A stretch of 64,000 bases of DNA. It comes from Megaleporinus macrocephalus. Lineage: Eukaryota > Chordata > Actinopteri > Characiformes > Anostomidae. The position numbers and the translations under genes were made by a program. The stretch spans positions 20,391,194 through 20,455,193 of the forward strand of contig CM038711.1 in NCBI GenBank assembly GCA_021613375.1. The letters run 5' to 3'. Shown here one piece after another: positions 1 to 35,670 of this stretch (position 1 is the stretch's first letter; each line of letters starts with the position of its first letter). The notes under the pieces were generated by a model, which was given only the letters and a program-made list of their open reading frames with translations, did not search any database and was not told the DNA's origin.

Positions 1-668
1 TCATTTGGACTGTTACAGCTGGTGGGGGTGTGGCAATATTAGCACTGTGCAGCATGGCCATTCCCTCTTAAGTACTCCGGGTCTACTGAGGATAATTTAG
101 CTTTGAAACTTCGTGCTCCTGGGTGGCAAGACTGTTTGTTTAGTTGTGAGAAGGAAGGAGGTGTGTTAGTGGATGTTGTGTGTGAGTTTAAAAGGGGTTA
201 ATCTAGTAAATAGGAGCAACTGAATGGGTGAGTCAGGCGGCTGCGGTGGGGGTCCTCTTTCTGTGGGGGTTTGAAATGTGTGGTTTTTCCTCATGTATTT
301 CTCCGAAGAGGCTTTGACAGCAACCTAAAAATGCCCACGTTCAACATTAAACTAAGCTATATTTTCTAATACAAACAGTTATGCTCTAATGCAACATGCT
401 TAATGTGTATTAATTAAATTAGTTATTGAGGTATGTTACTATTGGCAAGATCAATGCTGCAGTGAGGTCCATATATTTCTCTACCCCAAACATTTCACCA
501 GCACTAAACAGTACTAAACACAGACAGAGCAGAAGATATAACAGTCATAACAGTAACAGTAATAAGCAGAGAGATGAGACAAACATGAACCCTAACATTA
601 CTGACTCTCTAATCAAATAACTCTCTCATGTAAAAGGGTGGTGAGAGTGTGTGTGTGGGGGTTCTTAC
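1..668. other. ranbp10 intron 7 (partial)
   Basis: Non-coding sequence between exon 7 and the left edge. I see no exon, RNA gene or recognisable repeat here. The short open frame at 426-620 has no protein-like composition. Confidence 0.7.
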
Positions 669-24412
<23,744 letters not shown>

Positions 24413-24680
24413 TTCTCCCCTGTTTTTCGTCTTCTAATTCCTACACTGTGCTGTCAATCTGCTGAAAACGGGGGGAGAGCGACAGACTGAGCAGTAACAG
24501 TAGTAGCGATATCCCCGGATAAGCAACGCTCTACGGTGGACCGCGCAGAGGCGTGTGGGTAATGTTGTTCACAGCGCGAGCCTGTCACGTTACCAGCCGA
24601 CGAGACCGCGAGAGCTGTAAACTACAAAACCCATAAATTAATGGACCCGTAAAAGAGAGAGAGAGATAGAGAGACTGAAG
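24413..24680. promoter_or_regulatory. Bidirectional ranbp10/tsnaxip1 promoter, left copy
   Basis: The CpG-richer stretch upstream of the ranbp10 start contains the presumed 5' UTR and shared head-to-head promoter. It is repeated almost base for base at 38486-38755. Position and divergent gene order are the evidence; transcription start sites are not visible. Confidence 0.6.
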
Positions 24681-25033
24681 TAGAAGAAGTTACAGGAATT
24701 AATCAGTGCCCATTCTTGGTGCTCTCTCTGTTATTTGCCGTAATCAATGGGCGTCGTTTATCATCTGTGTCCTCTGAGAATCCGGATCACTGTTCTTGCT
24801 TTCAGGAGAAAAAAAAACAATTTTACACAACTACTTCCACTAAGTACAGTACAACTCTTTATGTAACAGAGATCATATTAATCCTTATGACTTGCCAGGC
24901 ATTATGAGAGCCAGAGCTACAGAACATTTGGTGCAGATTTGGCGCAAAGCGAGGCCCTTATTTTTTATCCTAAATCGGCAGCGATCGCAGCGGTTTGGCG
25001 AGATATTGTAGTGAGACTATTCTTGGACTTTAG

Positions 25034-25041
25034 TGACGTCA
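25034..25041. promoter_or_regulatory. Palindromic CRE (TGACGTCA), left copy
   Basis: A perfect CREB/CREM-type palindrome in the tsnaxip1 5' region, also present at 39096-39103. Function is inferred from sequence only. Confidence 0.45.
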
Positions 25042-25455
25042 CATTAACAAAGCCTGATTTATTGATGGTCAGTGTATAAAATGTATGAATCAGATTTCTA
25101 GTGTACAGCAGCTGGGAGATGAACGGCTACTACGTCAGCGCGATTCTGGTTTAATATGGGGCTCAGGCTGGAAAAACACAAACACTGCGCTGCGACCAGG
25201 CTCAGAAAAACAAGTCAGTGGATCATGTGTGAAAGAAACGGGCCTGTTCAGCGTTGCCTCAAAGAAATATCGTGTCACATCGGCAATGTTGACGTTAGGC
25301 CAGCGCTGACGTCTCGTTTAAGTGAACATATTGCAATGCGTGTGCAACGTTGTTGAGAAAGCCGACTAGGAGCTCGCCCCGATCAGAAAACCGGTATTGT
25401 TTTAATCAGGCACGCTACGGCTGCCTCTTATTTCGAGGTCTTTTTTGGGCCATTC

Positions 25456-25469
25456 GATACCATAGTAAC
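25456..25469. promoter_or_regulatory. Decayed RFX X-box-like site, left copy
   Basis: GATACCATAGTAAC. The right-copy counterpart (39263-39276) reads GATACCATGGTAAC and fits the X-box better. The single change breaks the GTNRCC half-site here. Confidence 0.35.
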
Positions 25470-26659
25470 CACTTATAAACAATAACAATGCCGTGCCGTG
25501 AGGTTTTGTTAAAGTGAAGATACTTTTTTTTATTTCATCGCGTTTCTGTATGTCGCAACGAAAAGATGTATTTGCCGCCCCTGTCAGCGTCTGAAAGGCA
25601 AGAATAACTTTGGTTTAGTAAATGTGGGCAACGCCCAAAACGCTTAAAACGTATCACTATCACTGAAAGAGCTTTAAGCAGCAGCAGCAACAGTCTGTCG
25701 TTAAAATGGGTTGCTGGGCGCCATGAGCTGAAACTCTTCGTGGTATTTCTATTAGTATTTTTATTAGTATTTTCATGCTTCAATTTTTAGAAACTAGGCT
25801 CTCAGTGAAGGAAATTAGTCATATCTGACGACATTGAGGTTTGAAATTGAAGCAGGTGTCGCGTTAACGCTCCTCTGTCTGGAGAGAAACAGGAATATGA
25901 AGTAGCTTTCTGACTGCAGTGTTAATGACGAGTCACCTCTGAAAATTAGTTCTGGCCTAACTTAAGACTGGAAAACACACCATAAGTATTAATAACCGAG
26001 GCACTGATCAGGTTAGATACATGTTATTCATGTCAATTTTGGATTTTATGTATTTTTGCCTGAGGCCACATTTTTAGCTTGTATGTAGAAATGTGTCGAC
26101 CTATATGGGTAAAAAGCGAGTTTTTGTTTAACCCTTTAATGCACGAGTCAAGTATCTCTTTGGTATATATTTTGAAGTCAGTGTATTAGTGCAGTAGAAG
26201 GGCAGTGATACAAAATACAAAAATGTTTTTTTTTTATTTACAAATAAAAATAATAAAACTGAAAAAGGATTTATGATGATCAAAAACAAGTGAGGAATTA
26301 ATGGAAGCTTAAATGATAAAATTAATTTATTGCAAAGATATAGAAAATAAAACCTCAGTCAGGTCACTTTATGTGACATTATTGCTTAATTTAGTTCTTT
26401 CACAGTAGTAACATAAAACACAAGATATGCCTATTTTAAATAGACGCAGTATTAATACACACCTCAAACAGTGTTTTTACTGTTCATGATGTAATGAAAC
26501 ATGAAACATCATGGGTCTGTTATTATAGCATTTAAATGTTATTACATATACAACACACAAAAACAAAACCAGGTATAGTGCATGAGATCACAAATCAGTC
26601 ACAGTTTAAAAAAGCATGACATTTTGATGAAATATAATGGGTTTACATGTCAGAATTTA

Positions 26660-27052
26660 GAAAGACTGCATAATAGTTTAAATTTGTATGTTATAGCTTT
26701 ATAAAAGAGGGAGCACCTTTTAACCTGAAAATTTTGAATTGAGCTGCTATATCAAGGACAGAGAGTAGACAAAAGTGCTGGAACTACAGTATGTGTAAAT
26801 TTACTTATTTGTTTTCCATGATGGTTATTTATAGGCTTCTAAAATAATGATTTACTGTAAATTTCTAATGAGCCAAAAAGTTATTTTTTAAATGATGCTG
26901 TTATTATTTGATAATTATTATATGATATTAGTAAAATACGATCCTTTGCAAAACACATACATAAATTACTGGTCAGCTGTGCTCCGCTAATTATGACGGG
27001 CTGGTCTAAGCCAAAAATGCCAGGGCCGATTTTTGTCCCAGTCCAGCCCTGC
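26660..27052 (-). mobile_element. Probable hAT-type fragment replacing two tsnaxip1 exons
   Basis: About 390 bp with no counterpart in the right copy. It ends at 27052 in a sequence whose reverse complement starts CAGGGCTGGACTGGGACA, a hAT-like terminus. The other end was not defined. It stands where the exons equivalent to 41127-41253 and 41409-41502 should be. Confidence 0.5.
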
Positions 27053-27386
27053 ATCCAGGCCACTATCTAATAATGCTCAGTGGTGTAAACTTGTGAAAAG
27101 AGACATTAGAATTAAAGTGTGCTATCCACAAACCAAATTATGTTTAATAATCCAGTTTACAGAATGTACTAAAGACCTGCTCCTGCCTTCTAATAAAAGT
27201 TTTGCAAACGGTTGTTTCAGCGTATTTGCAGGAGCAGATCCGTGAGCTGCCGCTGCTCTCTGAGCAGTGCGAGAAAAAGATTTTGTTTGAGGGTGCTGGA
27301 GAGAACTGAGATCAGGGCTTTAAAACAGGAGCACCAGCATCTGCAGCAAGTCATTGAGAGCATGACGGAACAGCCGAAAGCCGCTT

Positions 27387-30300
27387 AGCAGCTCCATTTG
27401 GGATGTCTGAACTGACAATGCTCCTGGGACAGTTTTTCTCCACCCAGCAAGACCGCGAGGAGAGGCTACTTCCGTGAGTTGAAAACCACCCTTGCTACAG
27501 CATGATCAGGTGAAATGAACATTAAGCCAAGGGCTCCTGCAGCTGGGACATTAAGATCCTCAGTTACTTCAATGTCAACAGATGAGTAAAGTCCCAGAGT
27601 ACCTCTACCAACACCAGCACCTAGACATGCACAGTCAATTGGTCCTCTGAGTTCTCAAGAGCCAGTTTCTCAAGTGGCACAGTCCGTGTCCAGCCAGAAG
27701 GCCAGAGAGGTGTACCAGACTGAGCCAAAAATGCCTTCTTTCCAAGCTGGGCAGGACATTGAGAATGACCTACTCTGCTTTGAACGGCTAGCAAGAGCCT
27801 GGGGATGGCCAGATGAAGAATGGATTGTCGACTTGTGCTACTGCTGACAGGCAAGGCCCTTGAGGCATATATGGCCATGGACGAGGAAATGTCAATCTCA
27901 TATCCAGACCTGAGGGAGGCACTGCTTGCGAGGTTCGACATATCCTACCACCAGAGATTCAGGGGGTGGTTCGTACCAGCAGGGGAGACCTATCATCATC
28001 TGGAAAAATCAGGGGAATCGTCATCCTGGAGCAGTTCCTACAGGTACTTCCAACAAATGTTTGCACCTGGGTTCAAGAGCATGAGCCTGCAAATGGACTG
28101 ATTGCAGCAAAGTTGGCTCAACAGTACCTGAATGCTCAACGAGAATTGCCACGGTCCTCACAAGCACCATCTAGGGAACAAAGACTTGAAGGTCATCTCA
28201 GCACTGTTCCAGAACAAAGCACACCTAAAGACACACAACATGGACAAAAGGGTTAGACATTAGGGTTAGGGTTAGGGTTAGGTAAACATTAGTTTGTTTT
28301 TATTGTTGGCAGCAAGGACATAAGGCATCTATATGCCCTCTTAAGAAGCCTAAACTGTCTAGTTTCTTTTATGTACCAAGAAAGGGGGGCATGTTTATAC
28401 AGGACAGAGGGTTATCAGTGACAAGCGATCTCAATGAATTTTCTCACACCAGCCTGGGAAACTCTAATGACATTAAGATAATGGTTAACGGACAACCTTT
28501 ACATGCTATGTTGGACACTGGGAGTGCTATGACTTTGATAAAGGGGGATTTTTTTGCCACTTAGCGTGGTTAACCATTTGGAACTGACCAAAATACAGTG
28601 TGTACATGGGGATGTCAAATACTATCCCACAGCTGATGTTACTCTTGGGGTTTCTGACAATGTGTTTCTTTGGAGGGTGGGAGTGGTTAAAGATTTGCTT
28701 AAAGACATGATGATAGGCAGGGACTTGCCAGTCTTGACTGATTTGTTGGGGGAGGCGCAGTCTACTGTTAACTTGTCTTGTCCGGTTTTAACATGCTCTC
28801 AAACCAAGGCTGGTGTCGAGCCTCTACCTTTAATTGCAGATAGTCTGTTTGAGGGTGGGAAGAAGGGTCCAAAAAAGTCACGTCAGAAACAACATCTAAA
28901 AGCTTTAGGATCACCCACACATCCACCAAAAACACATCTCTTACCACTGGTCTATGGCAGGTTCCCACAAACATAGCCATTCTTCAGAGAGAGGATCCTT
29001 CCTTTGCTCGCTTGTATCAACAGGTCAGAGAGAAGAGTAACAATGGGCCACTTAGCTGTAAAGACATGTTCTAGAGAACAACATTCTTTATTTGGCAGAT
29101 TCGCCTAACAATTGGTTGGTTGTTCCCACTAGCTGCAGGTCTTTAGTTCTACATCTTGCACACCATTCCATGGGCAGGTAAATTAGGACAAAATGACCTT
29201 AGGGTTAGCCATCGCTTCTTCTGGCCTTCTATGTATTCTTATGTCCAGAAATACTGTAGCTCATGCCCTGACTGCCAGAAAACCAGTCCCATTCGACATT
29301 CTGATAAAACTCTTCTGCAGCCCTTGCCCATTATTTCCACACACTTCACACATGTGGCTATGGACATTATAGGCCCATTTGAGAAGAGTAGCTCTGGGTT
29401 TAGGTAAATATTGGTTAGGGTTACCCTTGTACAACTTTTTTTAGAGTGGGGTTTCCTGATGAAACTCTCAATGGCCAAGACCCAATTTCACTTCTCAGCT
29501 AATGTCAGCATCTGGGAATCACTGGCGTTTGCACCACATTCTATCACCCCCAAACAGATGGTTTGGTCGAAAGGTTAAATTAAACCTTAAAATCCATGCT
29601 GAAAAAGTTTAATTCAGACACTGGAAAAGACTGGGATAAGTGGTTGGAAATGAGAAAGGCCTGAAGAAGCAAGGGCCTGTAAAAAAATCAATGCAATTTC
29701 AAGGTTTGATGCTTACCCGATGCCCAGAATTGATGACCTACTGGATCGGCTTGGGCGTGCTCAGTTTATACCAACCCTTGACCTATGTAAAGGGTACTGG
29801 TAGGTTTCACTGGCAGCTGAATTTTGGGAATACACAGCATTCCACACTCCCTTTGGTCTTTTGCACTTCATAGTCATGCCTTTTGTTCTTCATGGTGCTC
29901 CAGCAACCTTTCAGCAGTTAATGAACCATGCTTTGAGAGGTTGTGAAGGTTATTGTTAAGCATATCTTAATGATGTGGTGATATTCAGCAGTACTTGGAA
30001 GGATCATCTCAAGCATGTTGATGCTGTGCTCAAATGCATTGACAGTGCGAGTTTGACACTCCATGTGGCCAAATGTCAATGAGGTCAGCCGGTAACCCGG
30101 TACCTAGGATACCAAGTGGGAAGGGGTTTGATCCAACCACAAGGGGACAAGGTGAAAGCTATTAAAAATGGTCTCCCACCTCACACCAAGAAACAAGTGC
30201 GTTCCTTCCTTGGCTTGGTTGGATGGTATCATCAGCTTATCCCTCTAGCTGATTGATAGTGGAGCCAGTGTGCACTGAGGAAAAAATGGTTGTAAATAGA

Positions 30301-30448
30301 CTTTTTTTTTGTTTGTTTGTTTATTTTTTTGGATTTTTCCTTCTCTGAATATACACTCTTGCACTGAAATGTGCTATTGTGGTTTTGCCATCGTTTTCTT
30401 TTTAACTCACAACCTTCTCAGAGCATATCTACCCTCAACTGCGAGCAA
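27387..30448 (+). mobile_element. Degraded Ty3/gypsy-type retroelement with Gmr1-like domain order
   Basis: Plus-strand fragments in several frames, with stops and frameshifts. A gag-like segment is at about 27660-27990 (AWGWPDEEWIVDL, then a LTGKALEAYMAMDEEMS stretch). An aspartic protease lies at about 28460-28760 (MLDTGSAMTLIKG with the DTGS active site). An integrase zinc-binding domain is at about 29150-29290 (CPDCQ), with core remnants to about 29590 (HPQTDG-like). Reverse transcriptase follows at about 29690-30240 ([26 protein letters not shown]). Integrase thus precedes reverse transcriptase, as in Gmr1-type elements and unlike ordinary gypsy. LTRs and RNase H were not identified. Confidence 0.8.
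28262..28282. repeat. Short interstitial TTAGGG tract
   Basis: About three and a half tandem TTAGGG units inside the gypsy-type element, between the gag-like and protease segments. Too short to imply a former chromosome end. Confidence 0.75.
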
Positions 30449-31327
30449 GGTGTGACAAGCTCTGAGACAACATTACTGCTGGTGTGTGTATGCAAAGGTA
30501 AAATAGATTAATTGGGATTACAGTTTATATCCCATATATCCCAGTACAATCTAATAGGTTTGTTCTTCAGAGTATTCATTCTTATTATATATTACAGGCT
30601 GCAAATACTATAACGCAGTATGTGCACTTAATTCATATCAGTGACGACATCTTCTGTCCTGGGTCCTATGCAGGTTTATCATCTAGAGAAGAAACTGGCA
30701 GCACAGTATCTGCAGTACAGGGAGGAGAGTGATGCCCGCAAACTGCTTATTTCCAATATCAGCAGCCTGAGCTACAGCCCGGAAGAGGAGCCAGACGTGA
30801 GCCAGTCCTAGTCCTTAGTCCTAAGAATCAGTAGATGCTATTGGCCACATAGAGGCACCGTGAGTCATTGATCGCAGTTGGAGAAGTCAGCCTGAATTTT
30901 GTTCAAAAATGCAGGACTGAGTTCACATGTGGTTTCCAATAAATACAATAAGTCAGTGTCTTCATTTTCTCTTTTTTTCTTCTTTTAGAGGAGCAGTCTG
31001 ATGATCCTGTGACGGTGAAGCTGGCTCTAAAGGTGTGTAGAGAGGATCTAACCAGGGCCCAGGTGGAGCTGAACTGCGTGCAGGCAGAATACGGGGATGT
31101 GGTTCCTCATAGAGACTGGGATAACCTAGACCGCATGTACAGAGAGAACCTTCTAAAGGTATAAGGTGGTGCTTCTTGTAGCTCTATTTGTAGCTTGTTT
31201 TTTTGTCATGTCTCAGAACCAACACATTTTACATATACTTATTTTACAAATACCCACCCATCCAGCCTACAGCAGGTTAGCTATGCTTATTCATGCTATG
31301 CTTATTCATAACCACAACACACGTGTG

Positions 31328-31352
31328 TATATATATATATATATATATATAT
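31328..31352. repeat. (TA)n microsatellite
   Basis: A TA dinucleotide run in a pseudogene intron. The same spot in the right copy (about 43417) has only a short remnant, so the repeat expanded or shrank after duplication. Confidence 0.9.
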
Positions 31353-33567
31353 GATGAAACCCCTAAGGGATAAAGAATGGTTGGAAATTATGTTGTAAAA
31401 ATTAACGATCACAGATTTTTTGGGGGGCAATATAACACAAGTTTTGCCCTGAAAGTGCACATTTGTCTGTGGAAAATTAGATGAAAACAACTGAAACCCA
31501 TTTGAACATCACAAGCTGTCTTTGTTATAATACATGCCCATGCACATGTGAATGCATCCCAGCCATAAAACGAATCTGCTCAGTGTACAAAAAAGATAAA
31601 AGCCACTATCTTTATGTATTCCTGTTGTAGCTGGAGACCTTACAATCAGACTTTCACCAAATGAAGTCAGAATACGACATGCTGCTAGACACACACCGCC
31701 AGGTCAGCCTGCAGAAAGACAGCCTTCAGAATGAACTAGAGGTTTTCCAAGAAGCCTCCACACCCAGACCCCAGTGGGAGCAGTGTGCAGGTATAGCTCT
31801 ATGTATCAGCACCCCTATACAGAAATTTAGTATACTGAAATTCTTTGAGACTAAAACTTGATTCTTTAAGTAAAGAGTGAAACTCAATCAAATCTATGTT
31901 CTATGAGTTGATTATAAAACAATTCAAATAACCCATCACTGGAAAACCTTTGATCAATGGGCTTATTAGAAGAACTGATAGAGAAAGTGTACAGACTGTT
32001 AATGATTTATTGTAACTGTGTTTGTAACTTTGTAAGACATGCTCGGTGGCACAGAGTGTTGCTCTGAGATCTTTGAGGCAAGAAAACGCTGGAGATTCTT
32101 CTGGAGGAGTTGAACAGCTTTGGCTAGGAGCAGAAGGAGTTCTTCACTCTCCTGGCCTGGTGAAAAACCATCACATATAATTATTATACAATCCTGTACT
32201 TCTTGTGGCTAATAGAATTGCACTCCACAGGACCTGCCTTTTAATAAAAACAAGTTTTGTTATTCCAGGGTGCCTCCAATGATGTAAAGCAGTCACAAAA
32301 TGGATGTTTCCAGGGAGACAAAATTTCCCTTTGAAAGGGACGTATGCCATCTTTATCATATAGATAATCAAAGATATGGATATTCCTATTACTCCAAGGA
32401 GGGAATGTGAATAGTTTAGCTCATGTCAATAAGTAATTATTGTGCCAAAGTTGCAAGACTTATAAAAATGATCTGAAAGATCTAAATATCTGTGCACTTG
32501 TTTCAATATAGTCACAGTATTATTTATTATAGGTCCTAGAGTGAGCAAAACAGATTTTCACTTAAATGTGCCTAAAAATGTTACATCCTGAAGTCTTTAT
32601 GGTGCAACCATAGATTTTTCCATAGATAGCACGCCAAGGGGTTGACGCAGAAGGATCTAGCCATGTCCTTAAATATCTCAGCTGGAATGACCAATAGTAC
32701 AACTTAAAATTTGGGAAACCAATACCCCCAGAAGATTTGGGGTGTTGCAAGGTGGACAAACATATTCGAGCACAGTTATTGTTCCAAATAAAAACACGTC
32801 AAGCTAAATATAATTTTTTTAAAAATTGGCTGCTGGGGTGAGTGGTAACATAGGAAACAAAAAATTAATCCATGGGAAATATTCTTTTCTATTACCGATG
32901 TTCTTCAATGTAGAGTAAAATGTAAAGGAGACCATCTTGTCAAATCCTAGCAAATATCCAGGTAAAACAATTATTTCTACTAGCAAAAGTGATTGTAGGA
33001 TGTATCTTTATACCTAAATACGTACATTCGGAGACCCATCTCTGGGTCGGGATCTCAGGAGGGAGAGAATATGCTTCAGCTATTGCGTCCAATGGCATCA
33101 ATACAGACTTTGACCAGTTAATTTTGTATCCTGAGAACAAGCTAAATAGGATAAACAGAGAAAGAACATGGGGAAAAGAGCTGAATATGTCTGATATATA
33201 AAGATATCATCAGCGTAAAGAGATATATAACAAAGAGACCCTTTTATAGATATGGGTTTGATTAACATATTCTGCCTCACTGCCTGAGCCAATGGTTCTA
33301 CAGCAAGAGCAAATAAAGAAGGGGACAACGGACAATCTGGTATAGAGCTCTAATGAATATTTGATTGATTTCAGAAAAACTGGTCCAACTAAGTCCCATA
33401 CTGCTATTATTATCTGGAGGGATTCCTTCCAAACCTGGCAACTTGTGTATAGAGACAATTGCATCCTTAAGCTCCTCTAATGAGATATATGCATCTAACT
33501 GCATAACCTAATGAGGTGTAAGGGAAGGCAGATCTATGGATTTTAAAAATTATCAATTTCCTTGGTA

Positions 33568-35670
33568 CACTCTAAAAAATAATTCAGTGGCTTTGTAAAC
33601 ATCACAATAATAAAAAGCTATACAGCATTAATAAAATCTCTGAATATCATTTAAGTAATTGAGTTGGACATATCAAAACAAATGCCTAAATCTCCAACAG
33701 TTAATTGTGTCCTAAACCTACATTTACTAATTATTCCAAATAAAATATTTGAGATAGAAGTAATTAAAATGATCAATTGTAAATTACTACCATTTATATT
33801 TATTTCCAATAATTTTCCCCACAACAACTTAAGAAATCGAGTAAGCTTAGTTAAACGTCAAGACGTGGAAGACTTTAACAAAAAGAGCGCAAAGAGGAGG
33901 GGAGGACTGCAGTACTGAGAAGGAGAGCAATCTTAGCTACCTGCAAATCTTGGTAAGTATTGGTTTTTATTTAATAGAGACTCTGTCTTCGTGCATACAT
34001 ATTTTTTACGGGTAGTGATTTTCTGAATACTGTCGCAGTCAGCTTTCTCGATAACGTTAAGTAGCATTAGCTTAGCTAGCTAATTTTTGCAATTTGCAGG
34101 TCCTGCAGGTAGAAACATAGTGACTTTGGCTATTTATGGATTATTTTCTTTCTCTGGAGAAAAAAAAACAGAGCTCTAGAGAAGGGTGGGGATCAAGGAG
34201 AGGGAGAGTAGAGTAAATGCCGTTGTGCTTCAGAACCGAGCTGAAATGACTGGATTCTAGCGGTGAACGTCGCGTGGGGTCCTACTCCGTCTGGAGTTTC
34301 AGCTTGTAGTATAGCTAGCTAGGTTAACTGTGTGTAAATTCGCACAATGACAGGGAAAGTCTGATTTATGCTGTCATTCAGACTAATATAAGTAATAGAA
34401 GGCAGGAACCTGAACGTGCAAAACAGACGCAAATGTTATGCAGCTCGTAAAATGTGTGACATTTCTACACGGGCCGCAGACGGGTGCTATCGCTCACCAC
34501 GCAAGAAGCATGGTTTTGACTAAATCTCCAGCGCTAACATCAGCTAAACATGTAGCTCAATGTGCTAGGTACAAGAGAGGGACACGGGGTTGCTATCAGC
34601 ACCTATCAGGGCTATTTTCACCGAGCAAAATAAATATGTGCAGTTGATCTAAAACTTGAATGTATCATAGTTTTATATCCTGTTTAAAGTTATATGGATT
34701 TTAGTTTTTGCTAGATTGAAATGACAATCGATTTTGTCAGTAATTCTTTTTTTTCTTCTTCTTATCTGTCTCTCAGGTCAGTGCAGAGTTTCAGAGGATC
34801 ACCACCTTCACACCGGAATTCTCCTGTAAATTCTGTAATCACTTTTCAGCTTCGCTTTTCAGAGAAGTTGCGCTGTCCAGGTTTTCTGCCATATGCAGTT
34901 TAGTTTAGCCATCTGTTCTCATAGCATTTTACATATACAGTTTCAATACAAGAAGTAGTTAAGTTAGGCTATACAAAGTTCTACAGTAATGGTTTTATTA
35001 CTGTGTAATCGAATGTGAGATTTTCATTAATCCCAAACGAGCTCTGTTCGCTTTTTGCTGTTGTATGGCATCTTAATTTGATTGAATGACCCGTAGCTGT
35101 TTGTGTATTTCATCTGTATTTAAGATGGCCAAGTTCAATTCACCTGACTGTCCTTTTCTACATATTCCATTTCCAAAGAAACCCAGGTTGAATTTAATGC
35201 CATGTGTTACATTGATGATGGAATAAATGTTGAAAATATTAATGTGTGTACTTTATTTACACTTGATTTCATTAGATAAATTAACATTAAGTCCTCCTGG
35301 AGGAAAAGGTAAATGCAGTTTAAAATGTTAAGTACATTTGGATAACTGGTAAGTCCAGTATGAGAAGCATTAAATAAAAACATCTAGTACATGTAGTATA
35401 GTTTTTGTATTTATCTTTACCCAGCACTTCAATTATATCTACAAATTTTTTTTAAAATAGTTTGGACTCAGGAATGTATTTATACCTACTCAATATAATA
35501 CGGCTGTAGAGCCAAATGTGATTGCTCATATCTACCTAATTTTTTTTACTTAACTCAGATCGTGTATATATAAATAATTTCACAGCTTTCAAATTTACTC
35601 AATATTTTTAAGTGTAAAAAAGGTTTCACCAAAAAAATTGAGTACATCACAGTTTTTTTTTTTAGAATGT
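33568..35670. mobile_element. 2.1-kb terminal-inverted-repeat element nested in the L1
   Basis: The ends are CACTCTAAAAAA and, reverse-complemented, CATTCTAAAAAA, flanked by TA on both sides (33566-33567 and 35671-35672). L1 ORF2 coding sequence resumes on each side. The interior has a CpG-richer stretch (about 33840-34640), a possible donor at 33952, and an acceptor before 34779 leading into a short cysteine-containing frame (CKFCNHF). The superfamily is uncertain; a CACTA-like origin is one option. Confidence 0.65.
34779..34905 (+). other. Exon-like zinc-finger fragment inside the nested element (tentative)
   Basis: A pyrimidine-rich tract ending CTCTCAG precedes a frame reading VSAEFQRITTFTPEF followed by SCKFCNHFSASLF and REVALSRFSAICSL, then a stop. 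The CxxC and trailing residues suggest part of a zinc finger encoded by the transposable element. It could equally be chance. Confidence 0.3.

Larger units (their letters stand above)
27221..32285 (+). pseudogene. tsnaxip1: tsnaxip1 pseudogene (left duplicate)
   Basis: Exon remnants matching the intact gene lie at 27221-27386, 30674-30797, 30989-31158, 31631-31790, 32037-32159 and 32269-32285; a last fragment is at 38203-38257. Counterparts of the N-terminal exons at 40490-41502 are missing. The first remnant has lost about 20 bp and a further 2 bp and then runs into a retroelement. The exon at 30674 loses its normal 3' end. The 32037 exon has about a 10-bp deletion and an in-frame TAG. The 32269 exon is cut after 17 nt by the L1. 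The exon at 31631-31790 is still intact. No full-length product is possible, though a transcript from the left promoter remains conceivable. Confidence 0.9.
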
